From Lachnospiraceae bacterium (GTDB lineage Bacteria; Bacillota; Clostridia; Lachnospirales; Lachnospiraceae): DNA of 64,000 nt. Each line of letters opens with the position of its first letter. The first letter of the stretch is position 1. Positions 1 to 7,542 of the stretch are shown here, one piece after another. The notes beneath the pieces are model-generated. The model was not told the DNA's origin. It was given only the letters and a program-made list of their open reading frames with translations, and ran no database searches. Location of the stretch: positions 39,269 through 103,268 of the forward strand of contig JAQXZD010000099.1 of NCBI GenBank assembly GCA_029227035.1. Reading direction: 5' to 3'. The translations under genes and the position numbers were made by a program.

Positions 1-1550
1 TGGACGGTCTGTATTCCGCAGTGGGACAGGCGGGACTTACCGTTGCCAATATGACTCTGGAGCCTATCGCTGCAATCAATGTGGCAATTCCGGAGAACTT
101 CAGGATGCTGAATATCGCGCTGGTGGATGTGGGAGCAGGAACTTCCGATATCTCCATCACCAAAGAGGGAAGCATCATCGCTTACGGTATGATTCCATAT
201 GCGGGAGATGAGCTGACCGAGCTGATTGTGCAGAACTATCTGGTCGATTTTAAGATGGCGGAGGCAATGAAGCTGGCATCCACCACAGAGGACGAGATTA
301 CTTATGAAGACATCATGAGCATCACCCATACCATTCCGTCCAAAGAGGTGTGGGATCTGGTAGCGCCGACGGTGGATAAGATTACGACGGAGGTTGCCGC
401 CAAGATTAAGGAGTTAAACGGTGACAAGACGGTGAGCGCCTGCTTTGTGGTCGGCGGAGGCGGCAAGATACACGGTTTTACGGATATGCTTGCGGAGCGT
501 CTGGATCTGCCGAAGGAGCGTGTGGCATTAAGAGGCGAGGAAGTCTTAAAAGAAGTGATCTTTGAGCAGGAGGATATCAAAAAGGATCCGCTTCTGGTTA
601 CCCCGATTGGTATCTGTCTGAATTATTATGAGCAGAAGAACAACTTTATCATGGTTCGTTTTAACGGAGAGCGGTTAAAGCTGTATGACAACAACAGACT
701 GACCATTGTGGATGCTGCGCTTCAGGCGGGATTCCCGAATGACCAGCTTTTCCCAAGAAGAGGCGTGCCGATTAATTTTACGGTCAACGGTGCGGCGCGA
801 ATCGCAAGAGGAGAAGCGGGAGAGGCGGCAAAGGTTACCATGAACGGCAAGCCTGCGCATATCAATACGCCTCTTGAGCCAAACAGCGAGATTGTCATTG
901 AGCCTTCCACGGCGGGAGAAGATGCCGTGTACCGTATCGGACAACTGGCGGAATATCACGAGTCTACGATTTCCTTTATGATTAACGGACAGAGGGTGGT
1001 ATGCCCGAAGTTTGTGGAGGTAAACGGAAGTCTGGAGCCGGAAAGCTATGAGATTCAGGAAGGGGATGTCATTGAGACCAGAAACTTCTACACAGTTGGT
1101 CAGGTGGCGGAGTTCATGGATGCCACAATCGATGAAAATTATCAGATTATGGTCAATAACCGGGTAGCCAATCTGGACACACTGGTGTATGAAAATTTCT
1201 CAATCGACTGGACTCTTTCCGGTTTCGGGGTTGCACCGGAGCCTGAGAATCTGTATAATGCTACAGGAGAAAGCAATGAAGACGAAGCGGACGGTGAGGT
1301 ACCGCAGGAAGAACCGGAAACCATCCCTCCGCAGAATGAAACGATCTGCATTGTGTCGGTGAACGGAGAGACGGTTGAACTGATGGGCAAAGAGAGTTAT
1401 ATCTTTGTGGACATCTTTGACCGGATTACCTTTGACCTGAATGCCGGGCAGGGAAGAGCAATCGCCACACTGGTAAACGGGGAGCAGGCAGAGTTTTCAC
1501 AGCCGCTTCACAATGGCGATCGGATTGATTTATATTGGAAAGAGCAGTAA
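1..1550 (+). CDS. FtsA-like actin-fold ATPase, 5' truncated
   Basis: This is the C-terminal part of an actin/Hsp70-fold ATPase of the FtsA/PilM type. The frame is open to the left edge of the window, so the GTG at 21 is not a start and the gene begins upstream. About 515 residues are visible. The phosphate-2 motif LVDVGAGTSDISI lies near visible residue 41 and the adenosine motif CFVVGGGGKIHGF near residue 148. Both are typical of FtsA-like proteins. The second half (about residues 215-515) is unlike E. coli FtsA: it holds repeated small beta-rich stretches with 'VNG' turns and an acidic, proline-rich linker near visible residues 415-445. Clostridia encode such long FtsA-domain proteins in addition to true FtsA. 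The stop codon is one base before the next gene, so the two are probably co-transcribed. A role in cell shape or division is inferred from family only. Confidence 0.75.
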   Translation, partial: DGLYSAVGQAGLTVANMTLEPIAAINVAIPENFRMLNIALVDVGAGTSDISITKEGSIIAYGMIPYAGDELTELIVQNYLVDFKMAEAMKLASTTEDEITYEDIMSITHTIPSKEVWDLVAPTVDKITTEVAAKIKELNGDKTVSACFVVGGGGKIHGFTDMLAERLDLPKERVALRGEEVLKEVIFEQEDIKKDPLLVTPIGICLNYYEQKNNFIMVRFNGERLKLYDNNRLTIVDAALQAGFPNDQLFPRRGVPINFTVNGAARIARGEAGEAAKVTMNGKPAHINTPLEPNSEIVIEPSTAGEDAVYRIGQLAEYHESTISFMINGQRVVCPKFVEVNGSLEPESYEIQEGDVIETRNFYTVGQVAEFMDATIDENYQIMVNNRVANLDTLVYENFSIDWTLSGFGVAPEPENLYNATGESNEDEADGEVPQEEPETIPPQNETICIVSVNGETVELMGKESYIFVDIFDRITFDLNAGQGRAIATLVNGEQAEFSQPLHNGDRIDLYWKEQ

Positions 1551-1551
1551 A

Positions 1552-2355
1552 ATGTTGGAATTATGCAGTATTGCAAGCGGAAGCAGCGGAAATTGCATAT
1601 GTGTCGGTTCGGATGACTGCCACATACTGATTGACGCAGGCATCAGCGGAAAGAGAATTGAACAGGGACTCAATTCCATTGATTTGAAGAGTCAGGAGAT
1701 GCAGGGGATTTTTGTTACCCATGAGCATATCGACCATATTGCGGGACTCGGCGTGATGGCAAGAAGGTACGGACTGCCGATGTATGCCACCCAGGGAACC
1801 ATTGAAGCAATCAAAAATACATCTTCTGTGGGAAAAATTGATGAGGAACTGTTTCATCCGGTATGTCCGGAGGAAGAAATTACCATTCAGGATTTGTCTA
1901 TTACACCCATTGCCATTTCCCATGATGCGGCGGAGCCGGTGGCTTACCGGATTCGAAGCGGGCAGCAGCAGGCAGCGGTGGTGACGGATCTTGGCAATTA
2001 CGACGAAGAACTGGTAGGAAAACTGCAGGGACTGGATTTGCTGCTTCTGGAAGCAAATCATGATATACATATGCTGGAGACAGGCGTATATCCTTATCCG
2101 CTGAAGCGGAGAATTATGGGAGACAGAGGGCATCTGTCGAATGAGCGGAGCGGGCAACTGCTCGGCGAACTTCTTCATGATAGATTTGGTGCAGTGATGC
2201 TTGGGCATCTGAGTAAAGAAAACAATTACGAGGAGCTTGCCTATGAGGCGGTGCGTCTGGAGGTTACGATGGGCGATAATCCGTACAAGGCAGACGATTT
2301 CCCGATGCAGGTGGCAAAGCGGGATACGGTTTCTCCTGTAATGCGGGCAGAGTGA
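1552..2355 (+). CDS. MBL-fold metallo-hydrolase, WalJ/YycJ-like
   Basis: This is a cytoplasmic metallo-beta-lactamase-fold hydrolase of the WalJ (YycJ) family. The N-terminus MLELCSIASGSSGN is the family signature, and the metal-binding motif THEHIDH (HxHxDH) lies near residue 57. Further metal ligands are the Asp of VTDLGN, the His of LEANHD and the His of LGHLSKENN. The length of 267 residues matches the family. A longer frame begins at 1513 inside the upstream gene, but the ATG at 1552 has AAAGAGCAG just before it and gives the conserved N-terminus, so it is preferred. In Bacillus, WalJ lies with the WalRK system and is linked to cell-wall and replication coordination. No walRK genes are visible here; they could lie upstream of the window. 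The substrate is unknown. Confidence 0.85.
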   Translation: MLELCSIASGSSGNCICVGSDDCHILIDAGISGKRIEQGLNSIDLKSQEMQGIFVTHEHIDHIAGLGVMARRYGLPMYATQGTIEAIKNTSSVGKIDEELFHPVCPEEEITIQDLSITPIAISHDAAEPVAYRIRSGQQQAAVVTDLGNYDEELVGKLQGLDLLLLEANHDIHMLETGVYPYPLKRRIMGDRGHLSNERSGQLLGELLHDRFGAVMLGHLSKENNYEELAYEAVRLEVTMGDNPYKADDFPMQVAKRDTVSPVMRAE

Positions 2356-2378
2356 AAGTGAAAGGAGAATAGAACATT

Positions 2379-2663
2379 ATGGAAAATGCAATCAAAAAGA
2401 CAATTATCACTGTTGTTGGAAAGGATACCGTTGGAATTATCGCAAAGGTGTGTACCTATCTGGCAGATAACGGAATCAATGTACTGGATATCTCACAGAC
2501 AATTGTGTCCGGTTACTTTAATATGATGATGATTGTTGATATGAGCGGGGCAACAAAAGCCTTTGCCGAGATTTCGGAGGAGATGGACCAGCTTGGCGAT
2601 CAGATTGGAGTTGCCATCAAGTGCCAGCGCGAGGAAATATTTGAAAAAATGCATCGTATATAA
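2379..2663 (+). CDS. ACT domain protein (UPF0237 type)
   Basis: This small protein of 94 residues is one ACT domain from end to end. It opens with [17 protein letters not shown], the usual first strand and helix, followed by [16 protein letters not shown] domains bind small ligands such as amino acids. It is followed after 14 bases by a PFL/DUF711 protein, and this pair is a conserved neighbourhood in Firmicutes, so the two products probably act together. The ligand is unknown. An AAAGGAG ribosome binding site precedes the ATG. Confidence 0.88.
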   Translation: MENAIKKTIITVVGKDTVGIIAKVCTYLADNGINVLDISQTIVSGYFNMMMIVDMSGATKAFAEISEEMDQLGDQIGVAIKCQREEIFEKMHRI

Positions 2664-2677
2664 GAAGGAGCAGACGG

Positions 2678-4042
2678 ATGATTAATATCGGTGAAGTAAT
2701 AGAAACAAATGATATGATTGAGAAGGAAAATCTGGACGTTCGGACCATTACGCTGGGCATCAGCCTGCTGGATTGTATTGATTCCGATCTGGATCGCCTG
2801 AATGAAAAGATTTTTGACAAGATTACAACGGTTGCAAAGGATCTGGTGGCAGTAGGAGAGGATATTGAGAACCATTATTGTATTCCGATTGTCAACAAGC
2901 GAATTTCCGTGACACCGATTGCACTGGTGGGAGGTTCGGCCTGCAAGAAGCCGGAGGATTTTGTGACCATCGCGCACACACTGGATCGTGCGGCAAAGAA
3001 GGTCGGAGTCAATCTGATTGGCGGTTATTCCGCAATTGTATCTAAGGGTATGACAAAGGCAGATGAGAATCTGATTCGCTCCATTCCGCAGGCACTGGCG
3101 GAGACGGATGTGGTGTGCAGCTCCGTGAATGTGGGCTCCACCAAGACCGGTATCAATATGGATGCGGTACGTCTGATGGGAGAGATTATTAAAAAGACTG
3201 CAGAGGAAGCTCACAAAAAGGGTATCTTCGGCTGTGACAAGCTGGTGGTATTCTGCAATGCGCCGGACGATAATCCGTTTATGGCGGGAGCTTTCCACGG
3301 TGTGACAGAGGCAGATGCCATCATAAACGTTGGTGTCAGCGGACCGGGAGTGGTTAAGACCGCACTGGAGAAAGTACGCGGAGAGAGCTTTGAGGTACTC
3401 TGCGAGACCATCAAAAAGACCGCCTTTAAGGTAACCCGTGTGGGACAGCTTGTGGCAAAGGAAGCATCCGCAAAGCTTGGCATTCCGTTTGGAATTATCG
3501 ATTTGTCCCTGGCACCGACTCCGGCAATCGGAGACAGTGTGGCAGACATTCTCTGTGAGATCGGACTGGAGCATGCGGGCGCACCGGGTACCACGGCAGC
3601 CCTTGCCCTTTTGAACGATCAGGTAAAGAAGGGCGGAATCATGGCTTCTTCCTACGTGGGTGGTTTAAGCGGCGCCTTTATTCCGGTCAGTGAGGATCAG
3701 GGTATGATCAATGCCGTTGAAGCGGGCGCACTGACACTGGAGAAGCTTGAGGCAATGACCTGTGTCTGCTCCGTCGGACTGGATATGATTGCTATTCCGG
3801 GAGATACAAAGGCAACAACGATTGCCGGTATCGTAGCGGATGAGATGGCAATCGGAATGATTAACCAGAAGACCACGGCGGTACGTCTGATTCCTGCAAT
3901 TGGTAAGGATGTGGGCGAAATCGTCGAGTTCGGAGGACTGTTCGGTTATGCGCCGATTATGCCGGTCAACAAATTCTCCTGTGACGATTTCATCAATCGA
4001 AAAGGACGTATTCCGGCACCTGTGCACAGTTTCAAAAACTGA
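2678..4042 (+). CDS. PFL family protein (DUF711/UPF0210)
   Basis: This 454-residue protein belongs to DUF711 (UPF0210), often labelled 'PFL family' for a distant resemblance to pyruvate formate-lyase. Typical sequence includes [11 protein letters not shown] near residue 20, [12 protein letters not shown] near residue 87, and [23 protein letters not shown] near residues 147-169. The ending [10 protein letters not shown] is highly conserved in the family. Length is normal. It follows the ACT gene with a strong AAGGAG site, and a very long hairpin terminator comes 15 bases after the stop. The biochemical function of the family is not established. A catalytic glycyl-radical role is not supported, because no clear glycyl-radical motif is visible. 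Confidence 0.9.
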   Translation: MINIGEVIETNDMIEKENLDVRTITLGISLLDCIDSDLDRLNEKIFDKITTVAKDLVAVGEDIENHYCIPIVNKRISVTPIALVGGSACKKPEDFVTIAHTLDRAAKKVGVNLIGGYSAIVSKGMTKADENLIRSIPQALAETDVVCSSVNVGSTKTGINMDAVRLMGEIIKKTAEEAHKKGIFGCDKLVVFCNAPDDNPFMAGAFHGVTEADAIINVGVSGPGVVKTALEKVRGESFEVLCETIKKTAFKVTRVGQLVAKEASAKLGIPFGIIDLSLAPTPAIGDSVADILCEIGLEHAGAPGTTAALALLNDQVKKGGIMASSYVGGLSGAFIPVSEDQGMINAVEAGALTLEKLEAMTCVCSVGLDMIAIPGDTKATTIAGIVADEMAIGMINQKTTAVRLIPAIGKDVGEIVEFGGLFGYAPIMPVNKFSCDDFINRKGRIPAPVHSFKN

Positions 4043-4057
4043 CGCGATAAGCGATGA

Positions 4058-4123
4058 AAATGAAAAGAAAGAAGCTCTGGAAAGAAAATTTATTTGCTTT
4101 CCAGAGCTTCTTTCTTTTCATTT
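4058..4123 (+). terminator. 27-bp perfect hairpin terminator
   Basis: Bases 4058-4084 are perfectly complementary to 4097-4123 around a 12-base loop. The arms contain GAAGCTCTGGAAAG and its complement, and the 3' side ends in a T-rich run. It closes the WalJ-ACT-PFL operon. The arms are far longer than is usual for an intrinsic terminator. Just upstream, at 4041-4054, GACGCGATAAGCGA is the exact complement of a 14-base piece of the adjacent tandem repeat. Confidence 0.85.
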
Positions 4124-4126
4124 GAG

Positions 4127-4376
4127 GAGCAACGCGATCACGAGGAAATCAGAGATTTCCGAGTCGTCGCTTATCGCGTCCCAAAAACAACGCGACAGCC
4201 CGCGCACGAGGAAATCTGTGATTTCCGAGTCGACGCGTCTCGTAGCGTAATATATCAGAGCAACGCGATCACGAGGAAATCAGAGATTTCCGAGTCGTCG
4301 CTTATCGCGTCCCAAAATAATGCGACAGCCCGCGCACGAGGAAATCTGTGATTTCCGAGTCGACGCGTCTCGTAGC
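4127..4376. repeat. Two tandem palindrome-rich repeat units (about 120 bp, 131-bp period)
   Basis: Copy 1 is 4127-4246 and copy 2 is 4258-4376. They differ by one indel and very few substitutions. Each unit holds two hairpins: GGAAATC-AGA-GATTTCC, inside an outer pair ACGCGAT/ATCGCGT, and GGAAATC-TGT-GATTTCC, inside an outer pair ACGAG/CTCGT. This looks like a REP-type intergenic repeat rather than coding sequence. Open frames across it are by-products of the symmetry. It lies at the junction between the conserved operon and an AT-rich toxin-antitoxin module. Confidence 0.85.
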
Positions 4377-4379
4377 TTA

Positions 4380-4892
4380 TTACACACTAAAGGGTTTAAC
4401 TTCTTTCATTAATTCATTGATTAAATAATTCTTTATATCGGTTATATGTTGAGGAAAATAGTTCGGTTTCCTGGATTCAAAGGCTAAAATTCTCTTTAAT
4501 TTGCGTTCCAATTCGTTTACTGTTTCTGCTCTGCGAATAATTACATGTTTACCACAAGAACTAAATTCATGGTCTATGTATTTTTCAATAATAGGATAGC
4601 AGGAACTTATTTTATATAATGCCTCTTTAGTTGTTTTTCCTATATGATAATAGCAACTTCTTAAATCCTTATTTGGTAGTTCCAAGCACTTTTGGTAATA
4701 AGATTTTTGCGCATCAGTCCGATGGCTAATGTCACTTGTTGGGATAGCCCAATACAACCCTTCAATTAAATTATCCTTAATGCAACAATATATCGGGCGT
4801 TTGTTGCCATTATAGCAATCACAATCGCCACCAATATCACGTACTAATTGCAAAAAGTCTTTTTTGATAATATATAGTCCATGTTCTTGCAC
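4380..4892 (-). CDS. Type III toxin-antitoxin toxin, CptN/ToxN-like endoRNase
   Basis: This predicted endoribonuclease toxin of 170 residues has features I associate with the CptN/TenpN/ToxN group: the start HGLYIIKKDFLQ, then RPIYCCIKD and GLYWAIPTSD near residues 32-51, then SCYYHIGKTTKEALY near residue 79, and a basic ELERKLKRIL helix. The start is a GTG at 4892 with AGGAG five bases upstream. An in-frame ATG is not available nearby. Genetic layout supports the call: on the same strand, a promoter, a structured RNA and an intrinsic terminator lie directly upstream, which is the type III arrangement. The known family mechanism is RNA cleavage, inhibited by pseudoknot RNA repeats cut from the upstream transcript. 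The gene is much more AT-rich than its neighbours, which suggests lateral transfer. The family assignment is from memory of conserved motifs, so a CptN/TenpN/ToxN subtype cannot be fixed. Confidence 0.72.
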   Translation of the reverse strand: MQEHGLYIIKKDFLQLVRDIGGDCDCYNGNKRPIYCCIKDNLIEGLYWAIPTSDISHRTDAQKSYYQKCLELPNKDLRSCYYHIGKTTKEALYKISSCYPIIEKYIDHEFSSCGKHVIIRRAETVNELERKLKRILAFESRKPNYFPQHITDIKNYLINELMKEVKPFSV

Positions 4893-4910
4893 TTTATCTC
4901 CTGAATAATA

Positions 4911-4935
4911 GAAAAAGCCTATATTTTTATAGGCT
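4911..4935 (-). terminator. Terminator between antitoxin RNA and toxin gene
   Basis: On the minus strand AGCCTATA-AAAA-TATAGGCT is followed by five T residues, ending 18 bases before the toxin start. In type III systems a leaky terminator here sets the excess of antitoxin RNA over toxin mRNA. Confidence 0.85.
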
Positions 4936-4936
4936 C

Positions 4937-5083
4937 TCTATTCGTGTAATTTAGTAACGCCACACGACAGGCGTATTTCTTCGATTCATACATTTCAAAC
5001 ACTAATGACCTGTGTTTTTTAATCAATCTACTTAATTTGGAAGCGCCAAGTAGCAAGCGCATAAGAGAACAATTTGTTCTCTT
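4937..5083 (-). ncRNA. Type III antitoxin RNA with two diverged pseudoknot units
   Basis: The minus-strand transcript from the promoter at 5095 to the terminator at 4911 contains two similar H-type pseudoknots. Unit A: GCGC (5057-5060) pairs with loop GCGC (5043-5046), and CTACTT (5048-5053) pairs with AAGTAG (5028-5033). Unit B: CGCC (4970-4973) pairs with loop GGCG (4958-4961), and TCGTGT (4962-4967) pairs with ACACGA (4942-4947). The 14-base loops, GGCGCTTCCAAATT and GGCGTTACTAAATT, agree at 11 of 14 positions, while both stems have changed sequence but kept pairing. The two units start 87 bases apart. A third hairpin, AAACAC/GTGTTT, lies between them. A palindrome AGAGAACAA-N-TTGTTCTCT is near the 5' end (5064-5082). 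Confidence 0.65.
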
Positions 5084-5089
5084 GTTTGT

Positions 5090-5095
5090 ATTATA
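5090..5095 (-). promoter_or_regulatory. -10 box of the toxin-antitoxin promoter
   Basis: On the minus strand a perfect TATAAT lies at 5095-5090. No good -35 hexamer is found at 16-18 bases; TGTTAA at 16 bases is the best. The start of transcription would be near 5083, just ahead of the 5' palindrome. Confidence 0.55.
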
Positions 5096-5297
5096 CACAA
5101 TTATAGAAAAATTAACAGCACTCAATACATAGAAAACTAACAGAAAATCTCTACTTGAATTTGTATAAATTAACGAAATTTACAATTCATCAGATAATAC
5201 AAAGTAAAATGAAAATGTATTGCAATTATGCGCACAAGTTGGCATAATAAGAGCAGGCAGAAGTTGACTTAGAGAAAGAAATTAAGATTCCGGAGCC

Positions 5298-5326
5298 TTG
5301 ACAAGCTGAAAAAACCATGGTTAAAT
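5298..5326 (+). promoter_or_regulatory. Sigma-A promoter of the purine operon
   Basis: TTGACA (5298-5303), a 17-base spacer and TTAAAT (5321-5326). It lies directly before the ZTP riboswitch. Confidence 0.8.
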
Positions 5327-5329
5327 AAG

Positions 5330-5427
5330 AACAGTTATATGACTGACGGAAGTGGAATCAACCACATGAAGTATAACAGTAAAAGCCGACCGTCTGGGCG
5401 CCATGCCCGGTCGTGTTGGCTTTTTAT
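5330..5427 (+). promoter_or_regulatory. ZTP (pfl) riboswitch with overlapping terminator
   Basis: The leader carries the ZTP/ZMP aptamer features. P1 is GTTATA (5334-5339) with TATAAC (5372-5377). The conserved GACTGACG follows P1. P2 is GTGG (5352-5355) with CCAC (5362-5365), followed by ATGAAG. The conserved P3 sequence CCGTCTGGGC is at 5390-5399. P3 is itself part of a terminator: AGCCGACCG pairs with CGGTC and GGCT and is followed by a T-run at 5421. ZTP/ZMP builds up when 10-formyl-tetrahydrofolate is short, and the known response is to turn on purine and folate genes by preventing termination. The genes downstream make exactly the formylation and cyclization steps that use ZMP (AICAR). 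Confidence 0.9.
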
Positions 5428-5450
5428 TTAAATAACAGGAGGAAATGCAA

Positions 5451-6164
5451 ATGAACAAGGTATCACTTGCGGCAGAATTATCTGCGACAACGTATCCGGG
5501 ACGGGGTATCGTCATCGGACGTTCTAAGGATGGAAAGAAGGCAGTTACGGCATATTTTATCATGGGTAGAAGTGCCAACAGCAGAAACCGCGTATTTGTG
5601 GAGGACGGCGAGGGCATTCGTACACAGGCGTTTGATCCGTCCAAGCTGGAGGATCCGAGTCTGATTATCTATGCGCCGGTGCGTGTGCTCGGCAACAAGA
5701 CCATTGTGACAAACGGAGACCAGACGGATACGATTTATGAGCTGATGGACAAGCAGCAGACCTTTGAGCAGTCTCTGCGAACCAGAGAGTTTGAGCCGGA
5801 TGCGCCGAATTATACACCTCGCATTTCCGGAATCATGCATATCGACAAGGGTGAGTTCAATTACGCCATGTCCATTTTGAAGAGCAACAACGGAAATCCG
5901 GATGCGTGCAACCGTTATACCTTTGCATATTCCAATCCGGTGGCAGGTGAGGGACATTTCATCCATACCTATATGGGAGATGGCAATCCGCTTCCGAGCT
6001 TTGAGGGAGAGCCGACCTGGGTGGAGATTGACGGAGATATCGACAGCTTTACCGATATGGTATGGAAGAACCTGAACGAGGACAATAAAGTGTCCCTTTT
6101 TGTACGTTTTATCGACATTGAGACCGGGGCTTACGAGTCCAGAATCGTAAACAAGAACAAGTAG
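5451..6164 (+). CDS. purO: IMP cyclohydrolase, PurO-type
   Basis: The product closes the ring of FAICAR to give IMP, the last step of purine synthesis, in the cytoplasm. The protein belongs to the IMP cyclohydrolase family first seen as archaeal PurO and not to the PurH N-terminal domain. Family-like sequence includes TTYPGRGIVIGRS near residue 12, YFIMGRSANSRNRVF near residue 34, and AYSNPVAGEGHFIHTY near residue 164. It has 237 residues. The ATG at 5445 lies only two bases from the AGGAGG site, whereas that at 5451 is eight bases away, so 5451 is chosen. The ZTP riboswitch upstream and the AICAR formyltransferase downstream support the role. The gene symbol follows the archaeal enzyme. Confidence 0.88.
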   Translation: MNKVSLAAELSATTYPGRGIVIGRSKDGKKAVTAYFIMGRSANSRNRVFVEDGEGIRTQAFDPSKLEDPSLIIYAPVRVLGNKTIVTNGDQTDTIYELMDKQQTFEQSLRTREFEPDAPNYTPRISGIMHIDKGEFNYAMSILKSNNGNPDACNRYTFAYSNPVAGEGHFIHTYMGDGNPLPSFEGEPTWVEIDGDIDSFTDMVWKNLNEDNKVSLFVRFIDIETGAYESRIVNKNK

Positions 6165-6180
6165 ACGAGAGGAGAAAATA

Positions 6181-7359
6181 ATGCAGGAATATGAATTAAA
6201 GTATGGATGTAACCCGAACCAGAAACCTTCCAGAATCTATATGCAGGAAGGTGAGCTTCCAATCAAGGTATTGTCCGGCAGAGCCGGTTATATCAATTTT
6301 CTGGATGCCTTCAATGGATGGCAGCTTGTGAGAGAGTTGAAGAAGGCAACCGGACTTCCGGCGGCAGCATCTTTTAAGCATGTATCACCGGCGGGAGCAG
6401 CCGTGGGACTTCCTCTTTCCGATGTGGAGAAGAAGATCTACTGGGTGGACGATATGGATATCGAGTTTACTCCGCTTGCCAATGCATATATCCGCGCGAG
6501 AGGCGCAGACCGTATGTCTTCCTTCGGAGATTTTATTTCCCTGTCGGATGTCTGCGATAAAGAGACGGCACTGGTTATCAAAAGAGAGGTGTCGGACGGT
6601 GTGATTGCTCCGGGTTATACCGAGGAGGCGCTGGAAATCTTAAAGCAGAAGAAAAAGGGAAATTACTGCGTGATTGAGATGGATCCGGATTATGAACCGG
6701 CTCCGATTGAGCGCAAGGATGTGTTTGGAATTACCTTTGAGCAGGGAAGAAACGAGCTTCACATTGATGACAAGTTTTTTGACAATATCGTAACACAGAA
6801 CAAGGAGCTGCCGCAACAGGCGAAGATTGATCTTGCAATCGCCATGATTACGTTAAAGTATACGCAGTCGAACTCGGTATGCTATGTCAAGGGCGGACAG
6901 GCAATCGGTATCGGTGCAGGACAGCAGTCCAGAATCCACTGTACCCGTCTTGCCGGTTCGAAGGCGGACAACTGGTGGTTGCGTCAGTCTCCGCAGGTGC
7001 TGGGACTTCAGTTCGTGGACGGCATCAAGCGTGCAGACCGTGACAATGCAATCGATTTGTACATGGGCGAGGATTATATGGATGTCCTTGCAGACGGCGC
7101 GTGGGAGAAGATTTTCAAGGTGAAGCCGGATGTCTTTACTGCCGAGGAGAAGCGAGCATGGCTGGATAAGAATACGGATGTAGCTCTTGGTTCGGATGCC
7201 TTTTTCCCATTCGGGGACAACATTGAGCGTGCACACAAGAGCGGCGTGAAGTATGTTGCAGAGCCGGGCGGCTCTGTGCGTGATGATAACGTGATTGAGA
7301 CCTGTGATAAGTATGGAATGGTAATGAGCTTTACAGGAATCCGTCTGTTCCATCATTAA
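6181..7359 (+). CDS. purH: AICAR formyltransferase (stand-alone PurH C-terminal domain)
   Basis: The enzyme transfers a formyl group from 10-formyl-tetrahydrofolate to AICAR (ZMP), giving FAICAR. With 392 residues it equals only the transformylase half of the bifunctional PurH; the N-terminal IMP cyclohydrolase half is absent and is replaced by the preceding PurO-type gene. Family sequence includes LKYGCNPNQKPSRIY at the N-terminus, SFKHVSPAGAAVG near residue 65 (the Lys-His pair binds substrate), and IGIGAGQQSRIHCTRLAG near residue 241. The ending MVMSFTGIRLFHH is the usual PurH C-terminus. It follows purO by 16 bases with a GAGAGGAG site and is under the same riboswitch. Confidence 0.93.
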   Translation: MQEYELKYGCNPNQKPSRIYMQEGELPIKVLSGRAGYINFLDAFNGWQLVRELKKATGLPAAASFKHVSPAGAAVGLPLSDVEKKIYWVDDMDIEFTPLANAYIRARGADRMSSFGDFISLSDVCDKETALVIKREVSDGVIAPGYTEEALEILKQKKKGNYCVIEMDPDYEPAPIERKDVFGITFEQGRNELHIDDKFFDNIVTQNKELPQQAKIDLAIAMITLKYTQSNSVCYVKGGQAIGIGAGQQSRIHCTRLAGSKADNWWLRQSPQVLGLQFVDGIKRADRDNAIDLYMGEDYMDVLADGAWEKIFKVKPDVFTAEEKRAWLDKNTDVALGSDAFFPFGDNIERAHKSGVKYVAEPGGSVRDDNVIETCDKYGMVMSFTGIRLFHH

Positions 7360-7365
7360 TCAGAA

Positions 7366-7491
7366 TAGTTATAACAAAAGTGACTCTGACACCGAAACCA
7401 CGGTTGAGGTGAAAGGTATGGCATAAGAATAAGGGAGCGCTGCGCAAGCAGCGTTTACTGGCTGTACCCATTTGGAGGGTACAGCTTTTTT
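7366..7491 (+). promoter_or_regulatory. Structured leader with terminator before the hydrogenase-maturation genes, class unknown
   Basis: Three elements are visible. The first stem is CACC-GA-AAC-CACG-GTT-GA-GGTG (about 7389-7412), with opposed GA dinucleotides that could form sheared pairs. The second is a perfect CGCTGC-GCAA-GCAGCG hairpin with a GNRA loop (7438-7453). The third is a terminator GCTGTACCC/GGGTACAGC with a T-run (7461-7491). The final stem is followed by 50 bases of leader and then the TM1266-type gene. I cannot match it to a riboswitch class I know. It could also simply end the purine operon, with the other hairpins incidental. Confidence 0.5.
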
Positions 7492-7542
7492 ATTTCATAC
7501 TTTTGTAAAAAGGAACTTATTAAAATATGTGTAGGAGAAAAT

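Noticed and set aside
21..23. GTG as the start of the first gene
   Set aside because: The frame is open to the window edge and the actin-fold N-terminal half must lie upstream.
4094..4351. Open frame through the tandem repeat
   Set aside because: It follows the repeat symmetry, starts within the terminator hairpin and encodes no recognisable protein.
4127..4376. CRISPR array
   Set aside because: Only two units exist; there are no short repeats with unique spacers and no cas genes.
4919..5125. 68-codon minus-strand frame over the antitoxin RNA region
   Set aside because: The two related pseudoknot loops lie in different frames of this ORF, so selection acts on RNA, not on this peptide. The -10 box of the RNA promoter lies inside it and no ribosome site is seen.
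7366..7491. A second ZTP riboswitch before the hyd genes
   Set aside because: A GTGACT stretch is present, but the P2 arrangement and the conserved CCGCCTGGGC-type P3 are missing.
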